Shown here: positions 1 to 9,436 of the stretch, in pieces
Layout of the letters: every line of letters begins with the position of its first letter
How positions within the stretch are numbered: the first letter of the stretch is position 1
Notes under the pieces: generated by a model
The model's database searches: none
Seen by the model: the letters and a program-made list of their open reading frames with translations, nothing else
Told to the model about the DNA's origin: nothing
From: Clostridiales bacterium
GTDB taxonomy: Bacteria; Bacillota; Clostridia; Christensenellales; DTU072
Assembly: GCA_012520515.1 (NCBI GenBank)
Contig: JAAYOD010000042.1
Span: 1 to 63,553, forward strand
Length of the DNA: 63,553 nucleotides
Direction: 5' to 3'
Position numbers and translations under genes: made by a program

Positions 1-571
1 TATCGTTGCCACCTAATCCAATAGGTCCTAAGTGTATGCTTTGGGGAGCTTGCTCAATTTCTATCTCAAGCGGCACTTTATCAAGCTTACCGCTTCTCAA
101 GTCATTCCAAACTTTTTCCTTTAACTCATCTTCGCTCATCTCTGGATGTTTTTTACGCATAGCAGGCAATATAGCGTTAAATAGCTTGCTTTCAGCATAT
201 TCTTTTGCTTTTGGCTCAACTTCAGCCATTTTTATTTCTTTTACCATGCGAATTGCCGCTTCAACCAAATCTCTTACCATGCTTTCCACATCACGACCAA
301 CATATCCAACTTCAGTAAATTTGGTGGCTTCCACCTTTACAAAAGGGGCATTGACAAGCTTGGCTAAACGACGGGCAATTTCTGTTTTTCCAACGCCCGT
401 TGGCCCTTTCATAATAATATTCTTGGGTGTAATTTCTTCTCTCATTTCAGGTGTGAGCATTCTTCTGCGATAGCGATTGCGTAAAGCAATTGCCACTGCC
501 TTTTTAGCATCTGCCTGCCCTATAATATATCTATCTAATTCTGCCACTATTTGTTTTGGCGTAAGGTCCAT
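1..571 (-). CDS. hslU: HslU, ATPase subunit of the HslUV protease (3' end cut by the window)
   Basis: AAA+ unfoldase that feeds substrates into the HslV peptidase in the cytoplasm. The first 190 codons are visible, opening [19 protein letters not shown]. Walker A GPTGVGKT lies at about residues 56-63 and the pore-loop motif GYVGRDV at about 89-95. The helical I-domain begins after about residue 105 and the window ends inside it. The ATG is preceded by a strong AGGAGGT. hslV ends 11 bp upstream, so the two are co-transcribed, as in Bacillus codWX. The rest of the gene lies beyond the left edge. Identification is secure. Confidence 0.95.
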   Translation of the reverse strand, partial: MDLTPKQIVAELDRYIIGQADAKKAVAIALRNRYRRRMLTPEMREEITPKNIIMKGPTGVGKTEIARRLAKLVNAPFVKVEATKFTEVGYVGRDVESMVRDLVEAAIRMVKEIKMAEVEPKAKEYAESKLFNAILPAMRKKHPEMSEDELKEKVWNDLRSGKLDKVPLEIEIEQAPQSIHLGPIGLGGND

Positions 572-582
572 TTTGCTACCTC

Positions 583-1116
583 CTACACAGTTTCTACGAT
601 GATATTGTTATTTGTAAAAATACAAATATCACTAGCAATTTTCATTGCTTTTAGCGCAATCTCTTCTGCGCTCATATCGGTATTTTCAATCAACGCTCTT
701 GCTGCGCTTAAAGCAAAATTGCCGCCGCTCCCTATCGCGCATACGCCGCTTTCAGGGTCTACAACATTACCGTCGCCGCTTATAATAAACAAATTATCTT
801 TATCTGCGACAATTAGCATTGCTTCTAGGTTTCTAACCATATTGCCAGAACGCCAAACTTCAGCAAGCTCTACCGCGCTTCGCATAAGATTTCCAGAATA
901 CTTTTGCAACATTCCTTCAAACCTTTCCGACAGCGCAAATGCGTCGCTTACACTGCCAGCAAAGCCAACAATAACTTTATCGTCATAAATTCTTTTAACT
1001 TTTTTTGCGTTACCTTTCATAACTATACTTTGCCCCATGGTTACTTGACCATCGCCTGCAATTGCGGTAACACCATTTCGCTTAACTGCACAAATTGTTG
1101 TACCTCTTATATCCAT
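583..1116 (-). CDS. hslV: HslV, proteolytic subunit of the HslUV protease
   Basis: Threonine peptidase that forms the double-ring core degrading substrates unfolded by HslU. The protein has 177 aa, normal for the family. The N-terminus reads [15 protein letters not shown], so the catalytic Thr would be exposed only after removal of five residues; the Thermotoga protein has a similar short propeptide. The GDGQVTMG motif follows at about residue 22 and GSGG occurs near the middle. It ends just before hslU and starts 3 bp after the trmFO stop, within the run comM-dprA-topA-trmFO-hslV-hslU. The xerC/codV gene found between trmFO and hslV in Bacillus is absent here. Confidence 0.95.
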   Translation of the reverse strand: MDIRGTTICAVKRNGVTAIAGDGQVTMGQSIVMKGNAKKVKRIYDDKVIVGFAGSVSDAFALSERFEGMLQKYSGNLMRSAVELAEVWRSGNMVRNLEAMLIVADKDNLFIISGDGNVVDPESGVCAIGSGGNFALSAARALIENTDMSAEEIALKAMKIASDICIFTNNNIIVETV

Positions 1117-1119
1117 TTT

Positions 1120-2424
1120 CTACTCCTTTATATATCTGTCAACGAATTCTTTGATTGCTTTTTTTGCTCTATTAGAGTATGCCTCTCTTCGTTTTGCTTT
1201 ATCGCGGTATCTCTTATCTAATTCCGTCATCAGCGAATAACTCACATGCATTGGTTGAAAATCTTTTTTTGAACTTGAGATATAATGCATCAAACTGCCG
1301 CAAGCGGTGGTTATAGGTGGTATCAAAAGTTTTTCCCCATTACATAGTCTAGCCATATTTATGCCGGCAAAAAGTCCGCTCATTGCGCTCTCTACATATC
1401 CTTCCACGCCGCTAATTTGCCCCGCAAAGAATATACTATTATTTTCCTTCATTGCAAAGGTATTGTCAAGCACTTTAGGTGCGTTTATATATGTGTTTCT
1501 GTGCATAACGCCATATCTTATAAAGTCCGCATTGCTTAAAGCTGGTATCATCTTAAATACTCTTGCCTGTTCAGAAAACTTCAAATTGGTTTGAAAACCA
1601 ACTAAATTATACAACTTATCATAGTTGTCTTCTTTTCTTAACTGCACTACTGCAAAGGGGCGTTTGTTATCTTTAGGGTTATATAGTCCAACAGGTTTTA
1701 GCGGTCCAAAGCGCAAGCTGTCTTTACCCTTTCTTGCCATTTCTTCAATGGGCATGCAAGCGCTGAAAATCTCTTTTTTCTCAAACTCTTTTAGAATTAC
1801 TCTATCGGCCTTTACTAAAGCGTCTACAAATTCATAATACTGAGTTTCATCAAGGGGCAAATTCAAATAATCATCTCCGCCCTTACCATATCTGCCTGCA
1901 TAAAAAGCATTATTCATATCTATACTTTCACGGCTTACTATGGGAGCTACCGCATCATAGAAATGAAGTTCACCTTCACCAGTTAAGGTCTTTATTGCAT
2001 CAGTTAAGCTATCGCTTGTAAGCGGGCCTGTCGCCACAATAGTATAATCGTCTATACTTGTGCATTCTTCCCTTATAATATTCAATTTTTCATACTTTGC
2101 CAGCTCATCATAAATGCCTTTTGAAAACTCTTCTCTACTTACAGCAAGAGCGCCGCCTGCTGGCACTTTGCATGCTTTAGCGACTTTAATAATAAGACTA
2201 TCTAATAATTCAAGCTCGTATTTTAGCAGTCCTTGACTGGTATTTTCATCCATAGACTTAAGACTGTTGCTGCAAACAAGTTCTGCCAAATCTCCAGTCT
2301 TATGAATAGGTGTCATAACCGTGGGGCGCATTTCGTATAAATCTACGGCAAATCCCCTTTTTAGAAGTTGATAACTAGCTTCACACCCTGCTAGTCCGCC
2401 ACCTATAACTTTTATCTTTTTCAT
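1120..2424 (-). CDS. trmFO: TrmFO, folate-dependent tRNA (uracil-54-C5)-methyltransferase
   Basis: FAD enzyme that uses methylenetetrahydrofolate to form 5-methyluridine at position 54 of tRNAs. It has 434 aa, normal length, with an N-terminal Rossmann FAD-binding motif VIGGGLAGCEAS and family blocks ELVCSNSLKS, VATGPLTSD and FFAGQISGVEGYVESA. The start ATG overlaps the topA stop as ATGA, indicating translational coupling. The order dprA-topA-trmFO is conserved in Firmicutes. No odd substitution was seen in the motifs read. Confidence 0.96.
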   Translation of the reverse strand: MKKIKVIGGGLAGCEASYQLLKRGFAVDLYEMRPTVMTPIHKTGDLAELVCSNSLKSMDENTSQGLLKYELELLDSLIIKVAKACKVPAGGALAVSREEFSKGIYDELAKYEKLNIIREECTSIDDYTIVATGPLTSDSLTDAIKTLTGEGELHFYDAVAPIVSRESIDMNNAFYAGRYGKGGDDYLNLPLDETQYYEFVDALVKADRVILKEFEKKEIFSACMPIEEMARKGKDSLRFGPLKPVGLYNPKDNKRPFAVVQLRKEDNYDKLYNLVGFQTNLKFSEQARVFKMIPALSNADFIRYGVMHRNTYINAPKVLDNTFAMKENNSIFFAGQISGVEGYVESAMSGLFAGINMARLCNGEKLLIPPITTACGSLMHYISSSKKDFQPMHVSYSLMTELDKRYRDKAKRREAYSNRAKKAIKEFVDRYIKE

Positions 2425-4523
2425 TCTGCCTTTTCTACTGCTCTAACAATTTCGGTGTGGTTGCAATTTTTATTTACGCAAATATATTTTTTCTCACCGT
2501 TATTTTCTACTACTCTCATAACATAAGAGCATTTCGGACAAAAATATGGCGCAGGTAATTCCCAACTCATAAAGTCGCAATTAGGATAGTTGCCGCATCC
2601 ATAAAAGATTCTTCCCGTTTTGGTTTTCTTTTTAACCACATCGCCTTTACACTTTGGACATACTCCCACAACTTCCACAATGCTCTTAATGTTTTTGCAG
2701 TCAGGAAACATAGGACAAGCTAAAAACTTGCCATATTTGCCGTTTTTAATAACCATATTTGAACCACATTTATCACAAATGACATCGGTTACTTCTTCTT
2801 GCACCTTAAAAGATTTGTCGTCCATTCTTGCTTTTTTGATATTGGCAAGAAAATCAGGATAAAAATCTTGTATGACTTTATGCCAATCTACGCCATTTTC
2901 CACTTGGTCAAGCTTGGACTCCATATCGGCGGTAAAGCTAATATCAACTATATCGCGAAAATTGTTTTCCATAAATTCCGTAACTGTTTCGCCTAGCGCC
3001 GTTGGCTTTATAGTTTTACCTTCTTTTTGCGTATATTCTCTTTTTTCAAGTGTACTAATTACGCTAGCGTAAGTGCTTGGTCTGCCCACTCCGTTTTCTT
3101 CCATTGCTTTAACAAGTGTGGCATCGGTAAATCTAGGCGGAGCTTTGGTAAACTTTTGCTCATACTTAACTTCTTTAAGTTGCAAAATTTCACCTTGGCT
3201 TAAATTGGGTAATTTGTTATCGTCCACTACCTCATCTTCTTCATTTGCTGACTCATAAACTATTGTGTAGCCTTTGAAAATAATAGTTCTGCCATTTACT
3301 CTAAATCCAAATTTCTCATCGCCAACTTGTGCTGTTATGTGGACTTTTAGCGTTGCGTATTGAGCATCTTTCATCTGGCTTGCCAAAAATCTTTCATAGA
3401 TTAGCCTATAAAGCCTATATTGATTTCTGCTTACTTTATTTTTAATGCTCTCTGGCGTAATTTCTAGTGATATTGGCCTTATAGCTTCGTGGGCGTCTTG
3501 AACATTGCCCTTGCTGGTATAAGTATTAGGTTTGCTAGGCGCATACTCTTTGCCATATTGCGTTGTTATAAAATTTATAGCTTCTCTTTGTGCGTCCTCT
3601 GTAACCCTTACGCTATCAGTACGGATATAAGTAACAAGCGCTGTATGCCCTTCGCCTTCAATATCTACACCTTCATAAAGCTGTTGAGCAATTCTCATAA
3701 CTTCAGGAGCTGTCATCATAAGCCTTGTTGAACCGTCTTGCTGTAATGTGCTTGTGGTAAAGGGCGCATTTGGCCTTGACTTACTACTACCCTTGACAAC
3801 GCTATCTACAAACCACTTATCAGCATTATTAAGTTTTTGCACAATCTCATTGGTTGACTCTTGATTATTTACCTTAATCTTTTTACCATTATGGTCTGTT
3901 AATAATGTTCTAACGCTTGCGTTGCCTGCGTTTAAATGAGCGTGAATATTCCAGTATTCTTCAGGTACAAACGCTCTTATCTCTCTTTCTCTATCCACAA
4001 GCATTTTAAGAGCCGCGCTCTGCACTCTGCCGCCCGACAATCCTTGCTTAATTTTCTTATTTAGGATAGGGCTTATTTTGTATCCAACTAGCCTATCGAT
4101 AACTCTTCTTGCTTGCTGCGCTTCAACTAGGTTTATATTAATGCTCTTGGGAGAATTTAGCGCATTTTTAATAGCTTTTGCGCTGATTTCATTGAACACA
4201 ATTCTTTTTGCGTTTTCGCCAAGCTCTAGCACCTTGCTAAGATGCCAGCTAATAGCTTCCCCTTCTCTGTCAGGGTCTGCGGCAAGATAAACATCGCTGC
4301 TTTCTTTTACCGCTTCTTTAAGTTTCTTTATAATAGCTCTTTTCTTTTTGTCCTTTGATATTTCATATTGTGGTTCAAAATTGCGTTCAATATCGATGCC
4401 TAGACTTCTTTCGGGCAAATCGCAAATATGCCCACTGCTTGCAAGCACCTGATAATCATTGCCTAAATATTTTTGAATGGTTTTTGCCTTAGAAGGCGAT
4501 TCCACAATTACTAAATTTTTCAT
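2421..4523 (-). CDS. topA: DNA topoisomerase I (type IA)
   Basis: Relaxes negative supercoils through a transient 5'-phosphotyrosine link. The protein is 700 aa from the chosen start. The Toprim domain opens VIVESPSKAKTIQKYLG and carries the acidic triad region DPDREGEAI; the active-site tyrosine lies in TYIRTDSVRV. The C-terminus holds three C4 zinc ribbons, beginning CDKCGSNM, CPKCKGDV and CPKCSYVM. An in-frame Met four codons upstream exists, but the GGAG Shine-Dalgarno sits between the two, and the downstream ATG overlaps the dprA stop (TAATG), so I use 4523. It is translationally coupled to dprA upstream and trmFO downstream. Confidence 0.96.
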   Translation of the reverse strand: MKNLVIVESPSKAKTIQKYLGNDYQVLASSGHICDLPERSLGIDIERNFEPQYEISKDKKKRAIIKKLKEAVKESSDVYLAADPDREGEAISWHLSKVLELGENAKRIVFNEISAKAIKNALNSPKSININLVEAQQARRVIDRLVGYKISPILNKKIKQGLSGGRVQSAALKMLVDREREIRAFVPEEYWNIHAHLNAGNASVRTLLTDHNGKKIKVNNQESTNEIVQKLNNADKWFVDSVVKGSSKSRPNAPFTTSTLQQDGSTRLMMTAPEVMRIAQQLYEGVDIEGEGHTALVTYIRTDSVRVTEDAQREAINFITTQYGKEYAPSKPNTYTSKGNVQDAHEAIRPISLEITPESIKNKVSRNQYRLYRLIYERFLASQMKDAQYATLKVHITAQVGDEKFGFRVNGRTIIFKGYTIVYESANEEDEVVDDNKLPNLSQGEILQLKEVKYEQKFTKAPPRFTDATLVKAMEENGVGRPSTYASVISTLEKREYTQKEGKTIKPTALGETVTEFMENNFRDIVDISFTADMESKLDQVENGVDWHKVIQDFYPDFLANIKKARMDDKSFKVQEEVTDVICDKCGSNMVIKNGKYGKFLACPMFPDCKNIKSIVEVVGVCPKCKGDVVKKKTKTGRIFYGCGNYPNCDFMSWELPAPYFCPKCSYVMRVVENNGEKKYICVNKNCNHTEIVRAVEKAE

Positions 4524-5611
4524 TACACACTCCAATAATTAAATTTGGTCTTATTTATCAACCCCATAGCTTCCATCTTTATCAGCATAGAATTAAGCTG
4601 AGGCACAGTTAAATCAACAATTTGCATCAGTTCTTCAAAATGCATTTCTCCATTTTTTTGAAGTTGGTTAAGTATATTGTCTTCATTTACATCTAATTGT
4701 ATATTCGACGGCTTTTTTATATCTACCTTTTGTAATCCAAGCTCATCATATATATCATTGACATCAATAGCTATACGGCTTTGACAAGTTCTTATACTCC
4801 TATTGCAACCGCCGCTTGCTTTATTGTAAATACTCCCTGGCACACAAAATACAGCAACGCCTTGTTCTTCAGCACAATTAATTGTTATCATTGTGCCGCT
4901 TTTTATTCCTGCTTCAGTAACCAAAACACCTCTAGATAGTCCGCTTACAATGCGATTTCTAGCAGGAAAATTATAACTGCTTGCCGCCGTTCCTATATCG
5001 TACTCGCTAATTATTAATCCATTCTTAATTATTTCACGATATAGGTCTAAATTTTCGGCAGGATAGACCATATCCACACCGCAACCAAGCACCCCTATTG
5101 TTTTTCCACCTGCTTTTAGCGCGGCTCTATGAGCTATTGCATCAACACCCCTTGCAAGTCCGCTCACAATGCAAAACCTTTCCGACAGCTTTTCCACAAA
5201 TTCTTCCGTTGCTCTTATACCGTACCTTGTGGGATATCTTGTTCCCACCACGGCAAAAGCCTCTAGACTTAACAAGCTTATATCGCCCCTGCAATAGAGC
5301 ATAAGCGGCATATCTTCAACCTTGTAAAGAGATTTTGGATAATTGCCATCAAGGACGCTAATCACCTTTACATCGTATTTTTCCAGTTGATCTTCTATCT
5401 TATCAAAGTCTGTGTTTACAGCATTTTCACACAAGGCTAAGTACTCCTTTTCCGTTAACACCTGTCTAAGCTGTAAGCGCAATGAGTTTATATCTTCTAG
5501 TATATTACTTATATTTTTTACGCTGTCAAGTATCTTTTTACATTTGCATTTTCCCACGCCTTGTGTATGCAAAAGCAAATATACCGCTCTATTTTCTTTG
5601 CTTAATCTCAT
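4523..5611 (-). CDS. dprA: DprA/Smf, DNA-processing protein
   Basis: Single-strand DNA-binding protein that loads RecA on incoming DNA during natural transformation. It has 362 aa. An N-terminal HhH-like segment is followed by the Rossmann domain with GLARGVDAIAHRAALKAGG, VLGCGVDMVYPAEN, FPARNRIVSGLSRG and SGTMITI. The C-terminal about 65 residues form the winged-helix domain (EEDILNQL-like start, EELMQIVDLTVPQL). Its ATG overlaps the comM stop as ATGA. Together with comM it suggests at least a remnant of transformation or recombination capacity; no com pilus genes are in this window. Confidence 0.94.
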   Translation of the reverse strand: MRLSKENRAVYLLLHTQGVGKCKCKKILDSVKNISNILEDINSLRLQLRQVLTEKEYLALCENAVNTDFDKIEDQLEKYDVKVISVLDGNYPKSLYKVEDMPLMLYCRGDISLLSLEAFAVVGTRYPTRYGIRATEEFVEKLSERFCIVSGLARGVDAIAHRAALKAGGKTIGVLGCGVDMVYPAENLDLYREIIKNGLIISEYDIGTAASSYNFPARNRIVSGLSRGVLVTEAGIKSGTMITINCAEEQGVAVFCVPGSIYNKASGGCNRSIRTCQSRIAIDVNDIYDELGLQKVDIKKPSNIQLDVNEDNILNQLQKNGEMHFEELMQIVDLTVPQLNSMLIKMEAMGLINKTKFNYWSV

Positions 5612-7140
5612 CCTTCCAGCATCCCCCTTTTGTCTACCGCCCTATACTGTATTGCTTCAGCGATATGGTCTTGTCTTATATCTTTGCTGGCGTCAAGATC
5701 AGCTATCGTTCTTGCAACCTTTAATATACGCGTCGTTGCTCTTGGACTAAGATTTTTTGTAGTAAAAACTGTTTCTAACAATTTTTCACTTTTAAAATCA
5801 ATTTTACAGTAGCGGTTTATTTGACGATTGGACATTTGAGAGTTTGAGTGTATATTTTCTCCTGCAAAGCGCATTAGCTGTATGTCACGCGCCTTTTCCA
5901 CCCGCTCTCTAACTTTTTCCGAACTCTCACTAGCAATGTTACTTCTAAACTCTGCATACTCTATATTATCTACGGTCACATAAATATCTATTCGGTCTAA
6001 CAGCGGACCGCTTATTCTGTTTACATAGTTTAGTATTTCCCTAGGCGTGCAACTGCATTGTCTTACGCTGCTGCCATAATAACCGCAAGGACAAGGGTTC
6101 ATACTAGCAATTAACATAAAATGCGCTGGATACTCCACTGTCTTTGCCACTCTTGCAATATGTATTACACCATCTTCTAAAGGTTGTCGTAACGCTTCCA
6201 AAGTTTTTCTTTGATATTCGGGCATTTCATCTAAAAACAATATACCATTATGCGCCAAACTTACTTCTCCTGGCACTGCTTTATTGCCGCCACCTGTAAT
6301 GCTGTGTAAGCTAGCGGTATGGTGGGGAGAGCGGAAAGGTCTTTGACTTACTATGCCTTCTTCTGGATTGATAAGTCCGCATATTGAGTGAATTTTGGTA
6401 ACTTCGATAGCTTCTTCAAATGTCATAGCTGGCATAATACCAGGAACGCATTTGGCAAGCATAGTTTTGCCAGTTCCTGGCGTGCCGCTCATAAGAATAT
6501 TGTGCGCGCCGCTTACGGCTATTTCCATACCTCTTTTAGCTATCAACTGTCCTTTGATATCCTTAAAATCAACAATTGGCTTTGCTTTATTTTCTCTAAT
6601 GTATTGGTTTGGCTCAACTGTTTTATACTCCATACCAATCATTAGGTTGACAACTTCAGATAGGCTCTTTAATGCATAAACTTCTGCACCTTTTATATAG
6701 CTTGCTTCCAATGCATTCTCGTAAGGTATTACAAATTTTTTTAATCCTCTTTGCAATGCGCTTATAAGCAGCGGCATAATACCATTTACTTTACGCAAAC
6801 TTCCGTCTAAAGAAAGTTCGCCTATCATTACATAATCGTCCAAATTCTTTATAGGTATTTGACCTACGCTAGCAAGATATCCCATTGCTATTGGCAAGTC
6901 TAGTCCGCTACCTTCTTTCTTTATATCAGCAGGCGCAAGATTAATAACAGTCTTAAAAACTCCAAAATCAAAGCCGCTGTTTTTTATGGCAGAACGCATT
7001 CTTTCCTTTGACTCTTTTACTGCGCTAGTGGCAAGCCCAACAATATCAAGCGACGGCAAGCCGCTATGGCTAAATACTTCTACGCCAACTAAATATCCCC
7101 CTATTCCGTCAAGCGCATAACCTTTTGTTCTTGCAAGCAT
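5608..7140 (-). CDS. comM: ComM/YifB family Mg-chelatase-like AAA+ ATPase
   Basis: A hexameric helicase of this family promotes branch migration during transformation. The protein has 510 aa, normal. An N-terminal ribosomal-S5-like/Lon-like domain (GVEVFSHSGLPSLDIVGLA, INLAPADIKKEGSGLDLPIA) spans about 1-180. The AAA+ core has Walker A SGTPGTGKTMLAK, Walker B GILFLDEMPE and the family motif MNPCPCGYYG, with the Mg-chelatase C-terminal domain at the end. It lies 21 bp after the surface-protein gene and is translationally coupled to dprA. Bacillus lacks comM at its dprA locus, but the pairing is common in Clostridia. Confidence 0.93.
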   Translation of the reverse strand: MLARTKGYALDGIGGYLVGVEVFSHSGLPSLDIVGLATSAVKESKERMRSAIKNSGFDFGVFKTVINLAPADIKKEGSGLDLPIAMGYLASVGQIPIKNLDDYVMIGELSLDGSLRKVNGIMPLLISALQRGLKKFVIPYENALEASYIKGAEVYALKSLSEVVNLMIGMEYKTVEPNQYIRENKAKPIVDFKDIKGQLIAKRGMEIAVSGAHNILMSGTPGTGKTMLAKCVPGIMPAMTFEEAIEVTKIHSICGLINPEEGIVSQRPFRSPHHTASLHSITGGGNKAVPGEVSLAHNGILFLDEMPEYQRKTLEALRQPLEDGVIHIARVAKTVEYPAHFMLIASMNPCPCGYYGSSVRQCSCTPREILNYVNRISGPLLDRIDIYVTVDNIEYAEFRSNIASESSEKVRERVEKARDIQLMRFAGENIHSNSQMSNRQINRYCKIDFKSEKLLETVFTTKNLSPRATTRILKVARTIADLDASKDIRQDHIAEAIQYRAVDKRGMLEG

Positions 7141-7161
7141 GAGTTTCTCCTATGTTTTTTA

Positions 7162-9231
7162 CTATCTTCTTCTCTTTCTGACTATTGTAATTATGCCAAT
7201 CAAAACACCAGCACCAGCAAGCGTTCCAAAGATTATACCAAAGAATGTTGCATATGTCATCGGTTTGCCAAAAACTTTTATTGTTTTGGTCGTTGAGTTA
7301 TCTGTTGATTTATCGCCGCTTATTACCATCACATAATCACCACTGTCTTTTATGGTAAAGACTATCTTATTGTTGTACAGCATTGAGGGCACAATCTCAT
7401 TGTTTGTCTTATTGATTATGGCAAATTGCCTTTCATAATACTTATAAGGCAAATTCATTTCAATTTCTATACCCTTTTCCAATTGGCTTAAAAGCTGGTC
7501 TTTAAAGTATGCGGACAAATTAAAAGCTTCAGCAAACCCTTTGGAAAAACCTGCTAATTTAACATAACTTTTTTGTTCATCTAAAACTAGCGCATTGAAA
7601 ACAAGCTCTACGCTATCCCCTTTTTTATAATCATTAAGGTCACTTTCGCAAATTTTGTATTTAATAAAGCTAGAGATATACACAGGTTTTGTATTTATTA
7701 TATAGCTATGGTTGCTGTTACCTGCTATAAGCTTATCAATACTAGCAAACAGCGTATCGAATTGGCTGTTTTGAGTATTTTCTGCCATAAGCGCGTTATT
7801 GAGCCGTTCATATGCCAAAATTATATCGTCAACTGCGCTTTCTCTATACTCTGAAAAGTTTAAGCTATGAAAGATATTATGATATTCTTCTATTACTTTA
7901 GCTTTGTTTTCATCACCAAAATAATTAATGACTATATGCTGTAAGGTGTTATTGCCTACTTTATCTGATACATGAAGTATGCAAGACGATTTGCCAAAAG
8001 CGGAAAAATGAGCAAAGTAAGTATTGTTTGCGCTAGGCTCAATTATGGTATCTATATTATCTAGTTTTATCTTGCTGTTGTCTACGCCGCTGCCTGTATC
8101 TGTCGCCGTAAAGCTAATGGTGTGAGTGTTTTCACTCATCAAATCTATGCTTATTTTAGTAATGCGAATTATAGGCGTAGAAACATCAAAGGTGTTATCC
8201 AATATTATTTCTTGAGTGGTCTCTGATACATTTCCTACATTGTCAACAGTGCTTGCTCTAATTACTGTTTGCTTATCCACAAGTCCGCTTGGATTACTTA
8301 GCTTAAATGATGTGGCATATTCTTTTGTAACACCATTGATTACATAGTATTGTTTTGGCGCAATTCCCGATTGGCTATCTTGGCCATAAGCGATTGTGAC
8401 AGTGTAGCTTTTTGCGTATCCACCAGCATAAGCCATATCATTATCCGGAGTTATTACGATAACAGGAGCTAGAGGCGCAGTTTTGTCAAACTTATCAAAT
8501 TCATACTCTACGGTGGCATAATTGCCTGCATTATCAATGTAAGTAATTGCAAGTATGCCGTTGTCTTCTATTCTAAATGTATTCATACCTGAATCGGCTT
8601 TGCGATAAGAATAATGCTCTTTTTGTGAACTTGTATATGTAAAGCTAAAATATGTTTCTTTATATCCGCTAAGTTCGTCGGAACAATGCAAAGTATCAAA
8701 GGTCACATCAAAGACCGTTCCGCCTTTTTGATATTCCTCCATTGAGTTTATTGAAGCTAATTCATTGGGCGCATCTGTGTCGCATTTTACAGTAATCCAG
8801 TCTGTTACCTCAATATCTTCCCCATATTTTATATAACAGCGAATATCATAAATACCGCTACTTTCAAATTGGTAATTAACCTCAGTTTCTTGGCTATCTT
8901 CATCTATCTTTATCCAAGACAACTCAAGCTCTTCTGTTTGTTGCGATTTTACTCCAAATCTATAATATACTTCTAGATAGTGATTGGCAATGTCAAAATA
9001 CACAGTGACATTTCTTTTAAAGCTTGAATTTTCAATGTCAAATGTTTCTGTACTGTATGTTAAAGTATTAGAATCTAAATTTTCACAAGTTGCATGACTA
9101 AAAGCTACCGTAGGCGTTTGGCTAGCAAACGATACTTTATTTTTTGGCGCAGAAATTATCATGCTAGTTAATGCCAGCAAGAAAATTATGGCCACTACTC
9201 TAAATATTTTATATATGTTTACTCTATTCAT
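7162..9231 (-). CDS. Surface-exposed, C-terminally membrane-anchored protein with Ig/cadherin-like repeats
   Basis: Function unknown. From the Met chosen, the N-terminus is MNRVNIYKIFRVVAIIFLLA, a typical signal peptide. Beta-rich repeats follow, each built round phrases such as ADTGSGVDNSKI, DNAGNYATVEYEFD and DNVGNVSETTQEI; these resemble the Bacterial Ig-like repeats of adhesins. A C-terminal transmembrane helix (ATFFGIIFGTLAGAGVLIGI) and a basic tail VRKRRR follow, with no LPxTG motif. Two earlier in-frame Mets exist (positions 9258 and 9249), but a -10-like TATAAT lies only 3 nt before 9258, so I prefer 9231; no clear Shine-Dalgarno decides it. It is the first gene upstream of comM, divergent from the ABC transporter. 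Confidence 0.75.
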   Translation of the reverse strand: MNRVNIYKIFRVVAIIFLLALTSMIISAPKNKVSFASQTPTVAFSHATCENLDSNTLTYSTETFDIENSSFKRNVTVYFDIANHYLEVYYRFGVKSQQTEELELSWIKIDEDSQETEVNYQFESSGIYDIRCYIKYGEDIEVTDWITVKCDTDAPNELASINSMEEYQKGGTVFDVTFDTLHCSDELSGYKETYFSFTYTSSQKEHYSYRKADSGMNTFRIEDNGILAITYIDNAGNYATVEYEFDKFDKTAPLAPVIVITPDNDMAYAGGYAKSYTVTIAYGQDSQSGIAPKQYYVINGVTKEYATSFKLSNPSGLVDKQTVIRASTVDNVGNVSETTQEIILDNTFDVSTPIIRITKISIDLMSENTHTISFTATDTGSGVDNSKIKLDNIDTIIEPSANNTYFAHFSAFGKSSCILHVSDKVGNNTLQHIVINYFGDENKAKVIEEYHNIFHSLNFSEYRESAVDDIILAYERLNNALMAENTQNSQFDTLFASIDKLIAGNSNHSYIINTKPVYISSFIKYKICESDLNDYKKGDSVELVFNALVLDEQKSYVKLAGFSKGFAEAFNLSAYFKDQLLSQLEKGIEIEMNLPYKYYERQFAIINKTNNEIVPSMLYNNKIVFTIKDSGDYVMVISGDKSTDNSTTKTIKVFGKPMTYATFFGIIFGTLAGAGVLIGIITIVRKRRR

Positions 9232-9436
9232 AATATAGTCATCAATCATTGTTGCCATGTTATTATAGCATATTATTTTTTACTTTGCACTTATTAAGTA
9301 TTAAGAATGTATATTATTATTAAAATATAAGAAATTTAAAATTCTCTTAAAATCATAGTTCGCAAAGTCGCTATTATCACTCAAATTTTTAAGATTTCAT
9401 AGTATGTAGTAAGCAATTTTTTACGGAGGTTTTGTA

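Noticed and set aside
6..473. A 155-codon open frame on the plus strand opposite hslU
   Set aside because: The minus strand encodes a clear HslU with Walker A; the plus frame has low-complexity Ser/Leu/Ile composition.
9259..9436. Possible TPP riboswitch before the THI5-like binding protein
   Set aside because: None of the conserved thi-box elements (CUGAGA, ACCUGA) is present in the 178-bp leader, which is plain AT-rich DNA.
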